NCBI GenBank assembly: GCA_964481705.1
Contig: CAYZUC010000052.1
Span: 1 to 19,207, forward strand
DNA from: CAYZUC01 sp964481705
GTDB taxonomy: Bacteria; Bacillota; Clostridia; Lachnospirales; Lachnospiraceae
Length of the DNA stretch: 19,207 nucleotides
Reading direction: 5' to 3'
Below, one piece after another: positions 1 to 7,265 of this stretch. Position numbers and translations under genes: made by a program. Position 1 is the stretch's first letter. Every line of letters starts with the position of its first letter. Under the pieces are notes generated by a model. The model was not told the DNA's origin. It ran no database searches and saw only the letters and a list, made by a program, of their open reading frames with translations.

Positions 1-404
1 GATTTTTTTATCAAAAAATTGTGTTTTGTTATCGGCATTGTTATACCGGTAATATCTGCTTCCTGAAATGAATCTTTACCCAATGCTGTGGTTTTCACTT
101 GCCCGGTTATCGCTACCATCGGAATTGAATCCATATATGCTGTAGCTATGCCTGTTACAAGATTGGTAGCGCCCGGTCCTGATGTTGCCAGACAAACACC
201 TACTTTACCAGTGGCTCTTGCATATCCATCAGCTGCGTGTGCTGCTCCCTGCTCATGAGAAGTTAATACATGACGTATTTCATCACTATGTTTATATAAC
301 GCATCGTATACATTCAGGATTGTTCCGCCGGGATATCCAAATACCGTATCAACGCCTTGTTCTTTTAGACATTCTACGACAATTTCTGATCCATTCAGTT
401 GCAT
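1..404 (-). CDS. ilvB: Acetolactate synthase large subunit, N-terminal part (cut by window edge)
   Basis: This enzyme condenses two pyruvates to acetolactate, or pyruvate with 2-ketobutyrate, using thiamine diphosphate: the first common step of valine, leucine and isoleucine synthesis. Only the first 134 or so residues of a protein usually near 550 residues are present, because the gene runs off the left edge. The visible part is the ThDP pyrimidine-binding domain: a YPGG motif at residues 24-27, the catalytic glutamate E51 within SHEQGAAHAADGYAR, then the TSGPGATN segment and ITGQV. The start at 404 has a GAGG ribosome site 7 bases upstream. It begins 16 bases after the ilvD stop, so it is the last visible gene of a leuB-ilvD-ilvB operon. 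Whether a regulatory small subunit follows cannot be seen. The family call is very secure; ilvB versus a catabolic paralogue is settled by the operon. Confidence 0.93.
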   Translation of the reverse strand, partial: MQLNGSEIVVECLKEQGVDTVFGYPGGTILNVYDALYKHSDEIRHVLTSHEQGAAHAADGYARATGKVGVCLATSGPGATNLVTGIATAYMDSIPMVAITGQVKTTALGKDSFQEADITGITMPITKHNFLIKK

Positions 405-420
405 AATCTTACCTCATTTC

Positions 421-2094
421 TTATTTATTCTTTGGGATTTCCAGAATTGCTCCTCGATTACCGCTCGTTACCATTTCAACATAACGAGAAAGATAACCGG
501 TTGTAATATTAGGTTTTCTTGGTGTCCATTTAGAACGTCTTGCTGCCATCTCTTCCTCCGATACCTTGACATTCAAAGTATTCGCAGGAATATTAATTTC
601 AATGATATCTCCCTCCTCAATTAATGCAATGGGTCCACCAACTGCAGCTTCGGGAGAAATATGTCCAATAGAAGCACCTCTGCTCGCGCCGGAAAATCTG
701 CCATCCGTAAGCAATGCTACCGATGAGCCCAATCCCATACCTGCAATAGCAGAAGTAGGATTCAGCATCTCTCTCATTCCCGGTCCACCCTTTGGTCCTT
801 CATATCGAATGACTACAACATCACCTTCAACAATCTTACCACCTTTGATAGCCGCTATGGCATCTTCCTCACAATCAAATACCCTAGCCGGGCCGGAATG
901 AACCATCATCTCAGGTACAACAGCACTTCTCTTAACGACACCGGAATCTGGAGCAATATTTCCTTTCAATACTGCGATTCCACCTGTCTCACTGTATGGA
1001 TTCTCAATCGTACGAATCACTTCTGAATTCTTATTGATAACACCCTTTAGATTCTCGCCTACCGTCTTACCAGTAGCTGTAATAATATCGGTATTTAAAA
1101 GACCTTTCTTATTCAGTTCCATCATAACAGCATAGACACCGCCGGCTTCATTTAACTCTTCCATGTAGGTATGACCTGCTGGTGCAAGATGACAAAGATT
1201 CGGTGTCTTAGCGCTAATATCATTTGCCATATCCATATTCAGTTCTACACCTGCTTCATGTGCAATAGCAGGAAGATGAAGCATGGTATTCGTGGAACAT
1301 CCAAGTGCCATATCAACTGTCATTGCATTCATAAATGCTTTCTCATTCATAATATCACGAGGACGAATGTTTTTCTCGAGTAATTCCATAACCTTCATTC
1401 CCGCATGTTTTGCAAGACGAATTCTCTCCGAATAAACGGCCGGTATGGTACCATTCCCACGTAGACCCATTCCAATTGCCTCTGTCAAACAGTTCATACT
1501 GTTCGCTGTATACATACCAGAGCAGGAACCACAAGTAGGACATCCGTGTTCTTCAAACTCTTTCAAATCTTCATCCGACATCTTTCCCGCTGCCTTTGCT
1601 CCAACCGCTTCAAACAAACTGGATAATGATGTATTACATCCTTTTACATGACCTGCAAGCATTGGTCCTCCGGATACAAATACGGTAGGAACATTGACTC
1701 TGGCAGCTGCCATCAAAAGTCCCGGTACATTTTTATCACAGTTCGGTATCATAACCAGTGCATCAAATTGATGAGCAATTGCCATACATTCTGTGGAGTC
1801 TGCAATTAAATCTCTTGTGACAAGCGAATACTTCATTCCGATATGTCCCATTGCAATACCATCACAAACTGCAATAGCAGGGAACATTACCGGCGTTCCA
1901 CCTGCCATGGCAACACCAATTTTTACTGCTTCACAAATCTTATCCAAATTCATATGACCCGGAACAATCTCATTATAGGAACAAACAATACCTACAAGCG
2001 GTCTATCCTGTTCTTCCTGTGTATAACCCAGTGCATTAAATAAACTTCTGTGTGGTGCCTGTGCATCACCTTTCGTTACATTATCACTTTTCAT
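421..2094 (-). CDS. ilvD: Dihydroxy-acid dehydratase
   Basis: This iron-sulfur enzyme dehydrates 2,3-dihydroxy-3-methylbutanoate and its methylpentanoate homologue to the 2-keto acids that precede valine, leucine and isoleucine. At 557 residues it matches the shorter bacterial form. Signatures seen are VPGHMNLD (44-51), CDGIAMGHIGM (77-87), NCDKNVPG with cysteine C119, the cluster motif CPTCGSCSGMYTANS with C191 the expected ligand, and GRFSGASRG near the C-terminus. The PGHMNL stretch resembles the E. coli-type [4Fe-4S] enzymes and not the NTCNMHL type of [2Fe-2S] enzymes; cluster type remains inference. I start at 2094, which has GGAG 6 bases upstream and begins MKSDNV like its relatives; an ATG four codons earlier at 2106, behind AAGGA, is a possible alternative. 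It lies 64 bases after leuB and 16 before ilvB. Confidence 0.96.
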   Translation of the reverse strand: MKSDNVTKGDAQAPHRSLFNALGYTQEEQDRPLVGIVCSYNEIVPGHMNLDKICEAVKIGVAMAGGTPVMFPAIAVCDGIAMGHIGMKYSLVTRDLIADSTECMAIAHQFDALVMIPNCDKNVPGLLMAAARVNVPTVFVSGGPMLAGHVKGCNTSLSSLFEAVGAKAAGKMSDEDLKEFEEHGCPTCGSCSGMYTANSMNCLTEAIGMGLRGNGTIPAVYSERIRLAKHAGMKVMELLEKNIRPRDIMNEKAFMNAMTVDMALGCSTNTMLHLPAIAHEAGVELNMDMANDISAKTPNLCHLAPAGHTYMEELNEAGGVYAVMMELNKKGLLNTDIITATGKTVGENLKGVINKNSEVIRTIENPYSETGGIAVLKGNIAPDSGVVKRSAVVPEMMVHSGPARVFDCEEDAIAAIKGGKIVEGDVVVIRYEGPKGGPGMREMLNPTSAIAGMGLGSSVALLTDGRFSGASRGASIGHISPEAAVGGPIALIEEGDIIEINIPANTLNVKVSEEEMAARRSKWTPRKPNITTGYLSRYVEMVTSGNRGAILEIPKNK

Positions 2095-2158
2095 AGTATT
2101 CTCCATTCTTGCGCATCCTTCTACGCATCACAATTCCGTGCAAAGCACAACTTAATTA

Positions 2159-3241
2159 CTATATTCTTTCAGCGATTAAATCGCCCATTTCTTTTGTTCC
2201 AACAAGCTTGCAGCCGTCTGACATGATATCTCCTGTCCGGTAGCCATCCTGTAACACTTTCTTTACTGCATTATCAATCGCATCTGCTTCTTTATCTAAA
2301 TCAAGGCTGAATCGAATCATCATAGATGCCGAAAGGATGGTTGCAATCGGGTTTGCTTTATTCTGACCAGCAATATCGGGTGCCGATCCGTGACTTGGTT
2401 CATATAATCCAAATTTTGTATCATTCAGGCTGGCAGATGCAAGCATCCCAATAGAACCAGTAACCATACTTGCCTCATCCGATAAAATATCTCCAAACAT
2501 ATTCTCAGTTAAAATAACATCGAACTGTCTTGGATCACGAACGAGCTGCATCGCACAATTATCAACCAACATATGCTCCAATTCTACTTCCGGATAATCC
2601 TTTGATACTTCTTCTACAATCTTTCTCCAAAGTCTTGATGAATCCAATACATTTGCTTTATCAACGCTTGTGACCTTTTTATTTCTCTTTCTTGCAATAT
2701 CAAATCCCTTGATTGCAATTCGTCGAATCTCATTCTCATCATAGGAAAGAGTATCTGTCGCTTTCGTAATGCCATTTTCCTCAACTGTCTTGCGTTCACC
2801 GAAATAGAGACCACCGGTTAACTCACGCATAATAAGCATATCAAATCCCCCCTGCGTAATCTCTTCCTTCAATGGACATGCTTCCGATAATTCATCGTAC
2901 AATACAGCCGGTCTTAAATTAGCAAACAGATTCAATTCTTTACGTATTTTTAATAATCCCGCTTCCGGTCTAAGATTTGGTGCTAATTTATACCATGGAG
3001 AAGTGGACGTATTACCTCCAATGGAACCCATCAAAACGCAATCACTTGATTTTGCCTGTGAAATCGCCTCATCTGTAAGTGGTACCCCTGTCGCATCAAT
3101 GGAAGCGCCACCCATCAGGATATCTGTATAGTTAAAAGTATGACCGTACTTCTGTGCGATTTTGTCAAGTATCTTTCTTGCTTCTGTTACGATTTCAGGT
3201 CCAATGCCATCCCCTGAAATACAACCTATTTTGTATACCAT
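2159..3241 (-). CDS. leuB: 3-isopropylmalate dehydrogenase
   Basis: This enzyme oxidises and decarboxylates 3-isopropylmalate with NAD+ to 2-ketoisocaproate, the last leucine-specific step before transamination. The product has 360 residues, the usual length. Features seen are the N-terminal GDGIGPEI (10-17), the substrate-binding arginines in LLKIRKELNLFANLRP, the SSRLWRKI helix, the metal-binding run DNCAMQLVRDP and NMFGDILSDEASM, and the NAD-binding loop EPSHGSAPDIAGQNKANP. The start is the ATG at 3241, with GGAG 6 bases upstream; a TTG four codons earlier has no better support. It is the first gene of the leuB-ilvD-ilvB operon, behind a strong promoter at 3320-3348. leuA, leuC and leuD are not in the window. 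Confidence 0.96.
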   Translation of the reverse strand: MVYKIGCISGDGIGPEIVTEARKILDKIAQKYGHTFNYTDILMGGASIDATGVPLTDEAISQAKSSDCVLMGSIGGNTSTSPWYKLAPNLRPEAGLLKIRKELNLFANLRPAVLYDELSEACPLKEEITQGGFDMLIMRELTGGLYFGERKTVEENGITKATDTLSYDENEIRRIAIKGFDIARKRNKKVTSVDKANVLDSSRLWRKIVEEVSKDYPEVELEHMLVDNCAMQLVRDPRQFDVILTENMFGDILSDEASMVTGSIGMLASASLNDTKFGLYEPSHGSAPDIAGQNKANPIATILSASMMIRFSLDLDKEADAIDNAVKKVLQDGYRTGDIMSDGCKLVGTKEMGDLIAERI

Positions 3242-3319
3242 ATTAATCTCCAATCCTGTGTTTCTTATTTTGATGTCTCAAGATTGTTTAGTTATTCATT
3301 TCTCGAGTCTATCTTACTA

Positions 3320-3348
3320 ATAATATCCCAATCGAAATCAAATTTCAA
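3320..3348 (-). promoter_or_regulatory. Sigma-A-type promoter of the leuB-ilvD-ilvB operon
   Basis: Read on the minus strand, a -35 box TTGAAA (3343-3348) is separated by exactly 17 bases from a -10 box TATTAT (3320-3325). Each differs from consensus at one position. Transcription would start near 3313, leaving an untranslated leader of roughly 70 bases before leuB, too short for a T-box riboswitch. Confidence 0.72.
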
Positions 3349-3354
3349 TAAATT
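3340..3354 (-). promoter_or_regulatory. CodY-box-like operator overlapping the leuB -35 box
   Basis: The 15 bases match the CodY consensus AATTTTCWGAAAATT with three mismatches on either strand; on the minus strand they read AATTTATTGAAATTT. The site covers the whole -35 box. CodY is the Firmicutes repressor that senses branched-chain amino acids and GTP and commonly controls ilv-leu genes, so position and target fit. With an AT-rich motif, three mismatches can arise by chance, so this remains a candidate. Confidence 0.4.
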
Positions 3355-3369
3355 ACGTCGATTTATGTA

Positions 3370-3404
3370 AAAAAGACCCTGTTTCTATTCAGAAACAGGG
3401 TTTT
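3370..3404 (-). terminator. Rho-independent terminator after yajC
   Basis: A perfect 10-base stem (3377-3386 with 3391-3400, CCCTGTTTCT paired with AGAAACAGGG) has a 4-base loop. On the minus strand it is followed by TCTTTTTT. It ends the yajC transcript and insulates the leuB promoter, which lies about 30 bases further on. A-rich and T-rich flanks mean it could also act on the plus strand. Confidence 0.85.
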
Positions 3405-3421
3405 CACATTTATCAAAATGA

Positions 3422-3745
3422 TTAGGATGCGGAATCCGGTTTCTCAACCTGCGCAATCGCTGATTTCTGCATTGGGATTCTACAGTTCTTGTTATTACCA
3501 AACTCAACAATAACCGTATCATCTGTAATATCAATCACAATACCATAAAAACCACTGTTTGTAAGAATGCTGTCTCCTGTTTCAAGCTCAGATAGCATTG
3601 CATTCATTCTACTCTGCTCCTTTTTCTGAGGACGAATCATTGTAAAATAGAAAAATGCACCGATTACAATTACATATAATACAACTGTGATAATTGTTCC
3701 CTGTGTCCATCCACCACCTGCTTGTGCTGCCAATAAAATATTCAT
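3422..3745 (-). CDS. yajC: Preprotein translocase accessory subunit YajC
   Basis: This small membrane protein associates with SecD and SecF of the Sec secretion machinery. The product has 107 residues, typical for the family. It has a short glycine-containing N-terminus, one hydrophobic segment at about residues 17-36, and the diagnostic IRPQKK motif (residues 37-42), followed by a soluble domain with the usual GDSILTNSGFYGIV pattern. The ATG at 3745 has AGGAGG 7 bases upstream. It follows tgt by 100 bases, the common tgt-yajC order, but has its own promoter in that gap and a terminator just after the stop. secD and secF do not follow here. Confidence 0.93.
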   Translation of the reverse strand: MNILLAAQAGGGWTQGTIITVVLYVIVIGAFFYFTMIRPQKKEQSRMNAMLSELETGDSILTNSGFYGIVIDITDDTVIVEFGNNKNCRIPMQKSAIAQVEKPDSAS

Positions 3746-3777
3746 CTCATTTCCTCCTAAAATTAGTCCTAAACTCT

Positions 3778-3806
3778 ACTATACACAATGATAAATTAAT
3801 GTACAA
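3778..3806 (-). promoter_or_regulatory. Sigma-A-type promoter of yajC
   Basis: On the minus strand, TTGTAC (3801-3806) and TATAGT (3778-3783) are separated by exactly 17 bases, in the 100-base gap between tgt and yajC. The leader before yajC would be about 25 bases. This suggests yajC can be expressed independently of the upstream carboxypeptidase-tgt pair. Confidence 0.65.
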
Positions 3807-3845
3807 GTCTTTTTTACTTTTCCTATCGTTTCTTTTCTCTTGTAA

Positions 3846-4982
3846 TTATGACTCAGTACCTTGAAGAATTCCCTCAATTTTTGCTTTTTTATATGCTTGA
3901 AATTCTCCCTGTTCCAAGGCATTTCGAATCTCTTCCATCATCGTATTATAAAAATACAGATTATGAAGAACACACAACCTCATACCCAGCATTTCCTTCG
4001 CTTTTAACAAATGACGAATATAAGCTCTGCTGTAGGTCTTGCAGGCAGGACATCCACATCCCTCTTCAATAGGTCTGCTGTCCAATTCATACTTTGCATT
4101 GAAGAGATTTATTTTGCCTTGATTTGTATATACATGACCATGGCGACCATTCCTGCTTGGATACACACAGTCAAAAAAATCAATGCCACGTTCAACACCT
4201 TCCAGAATATTAATTGGAGTCCCAACTCCCATCAGGTATGTTGGTTTATCGCTTGGTAGATAAGGTACTGTTTCTTCAATAATATGGTACATCTCTTCAT
4301 GGGATTCGCCTACTGCAAGTCCTCCTATTGCATAACCATCTAAATCCATCTGCGCGATTCGCTTCGCATGTTCGATTCTAATATCCGAAAAAATCGCTCC
4401 TTGATTAATTCCAAACAGCATCTGGTGTGGATTGATCGTATCCGGCAGTGAATTCAAACGTTTCATTTCTACCTTGCACCGTTCCAACCATCTGGTCGTT
4501 CGATCTACTGAGCTCTGTACATATTCCCTATCCGCTTTTGAACTTGGGCATTCATCGAACGCCATAGCAATGGTAGACGCTAAATTTGACTGAATCTGCA
4601 TACTTTCTTCCGGTCCCATAAAAATCTTCCTTCCATCTATATGGGAATGAAAGTGTACTCCTTCTTCTTTGATTTTTCTAAGACTGCTCAAAGAAAACAC
4701 CTGAAATCCGCCGGAATCTGTCAGAATTGGTTTATCCCACACCATAAACTTGTGCAGTCCACCCAGCTTCTTGATAATCTGATCTCCTGGTCTGACATGC
4801 AGATGATACGTGTTTGACAACTCTACCTGTGTTTTGATTTGCTGTAAATCTTCGGTAGAGACGGCCCCCTTAATAGCCGCTACGGTACCAACATTCATAA
4901 AAACAGGAGTTTGAATGGTTCCATGAACCGTTTCAAACTCTCCTCTTTTCGCTCTTCCTTCTTGCTTTAAAATCTTATACAT
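3846..4982 (-). CDS. tgt: tRNA-guanine transglycosylase (queuine tRNA-ribosyltransferase)
   Basis: The enzyme swaps guanine 34 of GUN anticodons for the queuosine precursor preQ1 in Asp, Asn, His and Tyr tRNAs. The product has 378 residues, the normal bacterial length. The general base D89 sits in TDSGGFQVFSL, GGLAVGE lies at 220-226, and the nucleophile D271 is in FFDCVYPSRNGRHG. The zinc site is C309, C311, C314 and H340. The start at 4982 forms a TAATG junction with the stop codon of the preceding carboxypeptidase gene, so translation is probably coupled. A TTG 13 codons further upstream would run into that gene and is not preferred. No queA, queC-F or ruv gene, common neighbours of tgt, is visible. 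Confidence 0.96.
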   Translation of the reverse strand: MYKILKQEGRAKRGEFETVHGTIQTPVFMNVGTVAAIKGAVSTEDLQQIKTQVELSNTYHLHVRPGDQIIKKLGGLHKFMVWDKPILTDSGGFQVFSLSSLRKIKEEGVHFHSHIDGRKIFMGPEESMQIQSNLASTIAMAFDECPSSKADREYVQSSVDRTTRWLERCKVEMKRLNSLPDTINPHQMLFGINQGAIFSDIRIEHAKRIAQMDLDGYAIGGLAVGESHEEMYHIIEETVPYLPSDKPTYLMGVGTPINILEGVERGIDFFDCVYPSRNGRHGHVYTNQGKINLFNAKYELDSRPIEEGCGCPACKTYSRAYIRHLLKAKEMLGMRLCVLHNLYFYNTMMEEIRNALEQGEFQAYKKAKIEGILQGTES

Positions 4983-5944
4983 TATTGTAATCCAATCTGT
5001 TTCACATATTCTTCGAGGCAAAGCCCCTGATCCATAATCTCGTTAGCCGCTTCCGTACCCACATAACGATAATGCCATGGTTCAAATTCTATTTCGGTGA
5101 TGGACTCTTTTCCTTCCGGATAACGTAGTATAAATCCATAATTCTTAGAATTCTTTTTTAGCCATCTGCCGGCAGTTGTATTTGCAAATCCCGCATCTAG
5201 GGTCTTATAGTCATCACTGATAAAATCAAAAGCCAAGCCAGCCTGATGTTCACTGGTGCCCGGAATTGCAACAGTCTGAGAGGCAAGCTCATATGCTTCC
5301 TCCTCCGTCAAGCCACGTCTCATATAGCTCTTTACCTTCCTGTTGAATAATACTACCTGACGGTCATAATCGCGATATGGAGAACAAATGGCAAGCTTCA
5401 CTCCGTCTTCCTTTGCGGCCTGAATCATATCCAGAACATGCTCAATCACACGTACATCAGATTTGATATTTCCACGAATAGTCCCAAGCTCCAAGGAATA
5501 GTCCTTTGGGATTGGATTCTCCTTATTTATCAGAATTAACTGCCAGTCGTTTTCAAAGGTAGCATCCAGATATCCATTCGCCTCATCATAAATTCTGGTG
5601 CCCTCTGAAATCTTACCAGGATCCTTGGAAACGACATTTTCAGAAGTAGAGATGCTTCCATTATTTTCAGCTTCACGAAGCATGGCTTCAATATCTTCTT
5701 CAGTTGCCGAGAACTTCGACATATCAATTTCCTGAACCTCTACCGTACCATCCTCCGATTCCAAAAAAACCTTTTCTTCTTCTGGAGTCAATTCATATTC
5801 TACATTACTATTCACTGCAAAAGCAAAACTACTGCTGAAAACAAACATCGCGAAAATCCCGATTACAGAGAAAATGCGGCGAAGATTATCTGTAATTGGA
5901 GAAAAAAATCGTTTAATCTTTCTGATTTCTATTTTATCTTTCAT
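4982..5944 (-). CDS. Secreted D-alanyl-D-alanine carboxypeptidase, VanY/peptidase M15B family
   Basis: This is a zinc peptidase expected to remove the terminal D-alanine from peptidoglycan stems outside the membrane. The product has 320 residues. A basic N-terminus is followed by a hydrophobic signal or anchor segment at about 24-43, ending in AFAV, then an acidic linker up to about residue 110. The catalytic domain is C-terminal: substrate arginine in SPYRDYDRQ (188-195), SEHQAGLAFDF with zinc ligands H233 and D240, and EPWHYRYVG with catalytic E288 and third ligand H291, all intact. The ATG at 5944 has GGGAG 5 bases upstream; an ATG ten codons earlier lacks a good site. Its TAA overlaps the tgt start by one base. 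I could not identify a convincing promoter in the gap to aroC. Substrate preference (D-Ala versus D-Lac stems) is not predictable. Confidence 0.9.
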   Translation of the reverse strand: MKDKIEIRKIKRFFSPITDNLRRIFSVIGIFAMFVFSSSFAFAVNSNVEYELTPEEEKVFLESEDGTVEVQEIDMSKFSATEEDIEAMLREAENNGSISTSENVVSKDPGKISEGTRIYDEANGYLDATFENDWQLILINKENPIPKDYSLELGTIRGNIKSDVRVIEHVLDMIQAAKEDGVKLAICSPYRDYDRQVVLFNRKVKSYMRRGLTEEEAYELASQTVAIPGTSEHQAGLAFDFISDDYKTLDAGFANTTAGRWLKKNSKNYGFILRYPEGKESITEIEFEPWHYRYVGTEAANEIMDQGLCLEEYVKQIGLQ

Positions 5945-6036
5945 GGTAACTCCCAGTATAAACTGTTTTATCATATCTCTATAGAATTAAATTTATCACA
6001 TTTAAAATCAAAATGCACTACCTTTGTAAAAAAGAA

Positions 6037-6065
6037 TTGTTTTGTGTGCTTTTTCTCGTTATAAT
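6037..6065 (+). promoter_or_regulatory. Sigma-A-type promoter of aroC
   Basis: TTGTTT (6037-6042) and a perfect TATAAT (6060-6065) are separated by 17 bases. The predicted transcription start is near 6072, giving a leader of about 35 bases before aroC. The -35 box is only a partial match. Confidence 0.65.
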
Positions 6066-6107
6066 GAATGAAAACATACGAAAATATAAGATATAGGAGA
6101 TTAAATT

Positions 6108-7211
6108 ATGTCCGGATCGGTTTTGGGTAAACAATTTACAATTATGACTTGGGGGGAATCTCACGGTGAAGCAATTGGAGTAGTAATTGATGGATGCCCA
6201 TCCGGTATTCCTCTTACTTCCTCCGACATTCAGATTTTGCTGAATCGTCGCAAGCCAGGTCAGTCTGCCTTCTCTACTCCCAGAAAGGAATCCGATACTG
6301 TAGAGATTTTATCGGGTATCTTCGAAGGAAAGACTACCGGTACTCCTATTTCCTTGCTTGTAAAAAATGAAAATCAGTATTCCGCCGATTACAGCGAAAT
6401 CGCTTCTTATTATCGTCCCGGGCATGCTGACTATACCTTTGATGAAAAATATGGCTTTCGAGATTATCGTGGAGGTGGTCGTTCCTCAGGACGCGAGACT
6501 ATCGGTCGCGTTGCTGCCGGAGCAGTTGCCAAGAAAATACTAACAGAGCTTGGTATTTCAGTAGATGCTTATACCTCTTCGATCGGACCGATTACAATAT
6601 CTCAAGATGCATTTTCCTTGGAACAACGAGATCAAAACGCATTAGCAATGCCGGATGCGAAAGCTTGTAAGGAGGCAGAGACTTTCTTAACAAATTGTAT
6701 GCAGCAAAAAGACTCTGCAGGTGGTATCGTAGAGTGCATTGTCCGTGGAATGCCCTCCGGTATTGGAGAACCTGTTTTTGATAAGCTTTCCGCCAATCTT
6801 GGCAAAGCTGTTCTTTCCATCGGTGCCGTAAAGGGATTTGAGATTGGTGATGGCTTTGAAGCTGCTCGACATTTAGGTTCTGAAAATAACGATTCTTTTC
6901 GAATGGATGCCTCCAATACAATCTCAAAGGAAACAAATCATTCCGGTGGTATTCTTGGTGGATTATCAGATGGCTCCCCCATTCTGTTAAGAGCTGCCAT
7001 TAAGCCAACGCCCTCCATAGCCTCCACGCAAAAGACCGTAAATCGCAATCATGAAAATATAGAAGTGAGTATAAAAGGACGACATGACCCCGTTATTGTA
7101 CCAAGAGCCGTTGTCGTCGTAGAATCTATGGTTGCAATTACCATTGTTGACATGCTCTTTTCCAATATGTATTCTCGTATGGATTCCATCAAAGAATTTT
7201 ATCAGAAGTAA
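6108..7211 (+). CDS. aroC: Chorismate synthase
   Basis: The enzyme converts 5-enolpyruvylshikimate-3-phosphate to chorismate using reduced FMN, the last step of the shikimate pathway feeding aromatic amino acids and folate. The product has 367 residues, the normal length. Signatures are TWGESHG (14-20) with conserved H19, the arginine pair in RRKPGQS (47-53), RPGHAD (103-108) with H106, the glycine/arginine-rich FMN-binding run RDYRGGGRSSGRETIGR, and GGILGGLSDG near the C-terminal third. The ATG at 6108 has AGGAG 8 bases upstream. It is a single-gene unit on the plus strand, divergent from the carboxypeptidase-tgt genes and convergent with the lactonase-fold gene, from which a shared terminator separates it. 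It has no aro neighbours here. It shares chorismate-derived metabolism with the nearby trpS only loosely. Confidence 0.97.
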   Translation: MSGSVLGKQFTIMTWGESHGEAIGVVIDGCPSGIPLTSSDIQILLNRRKPGQSAFSTPRKESDTVEILSGIFEGKTTGTPISLLVKNENQYSADYSEIASYYRPGHADYTFDEKYGFRDYRGGGRSSGRETIGRVAAGAVAKKILTELGISVDAYTSSIGPITISQDAFSLEQRDQNALAMPDAKACKEAETFLTNCMQQKDSAGGIVECIVRGMPSGIGEPVFDKLSANLGKAVLSIGAVKGFEIGDGFEAARHLGSENNDSFRMDASNTISKETNHSGGILGGLSDGSPILLRAAIKPTPSIASTQKTVNRNHENIEVSIKGRHDPVIVPRAVVVVESMVAITIVDMLFSNMYSRMDSIKEFYQK

Positions 7212-7229
7212 TTCTTATCTTTCCAAATG

Positions 7230-7254
7230 AAAAGAGGGCAAAATGCCCTCTTTT
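7230..7254. terminator. Bidirectional terminator between aroC and the sirtuin-to-lactonase unit
   Basis: A perfect 11-base inverted repeat, AAAAGAGGGCA paired with TGCCCTCTTTT around a 3-base AAA loop, gives a GC-rich stem with T-tracts on both strands. It lies 18 bases past the aroC stop and 11 bases past the stop of the convergent minus-strand gene, so it can end both transcripts. Confidence 0.88.
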
Positions 7255-7265
7255 GTTATCATTCC

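Noticed and set aside
2138..2148. Hairpin GTGC-AAA-GCAC between leuB and ilvD as a terminator or attenuator
   Set aside because: The stem is only 4 bases with no T-tract on either strand; leuB and ilvD look co-transcribed.
3260..3310. Leader structure (CTCGAGA pairing with TCTTGAG) as a riboswitch before leuB
   Set aside because: The stem is 7 pairs including a G-U with a 17-base loop, there is no T-box motif or terminator, and the leader is too short.
5945..6036. Minus-strand promoter for the carboxypeptidase-tgt genes
   Set aside because: AT-rich DNA offers TTGATT and several weak -10-like boxes, but none has correct spacing with a good partner, so I do not place one.
6592..6936. Minus-strand open frames inside aroC
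   Set aside because: Antisense to a highly conserved enzyme gene; composition is that of a reverse-complement shadow.
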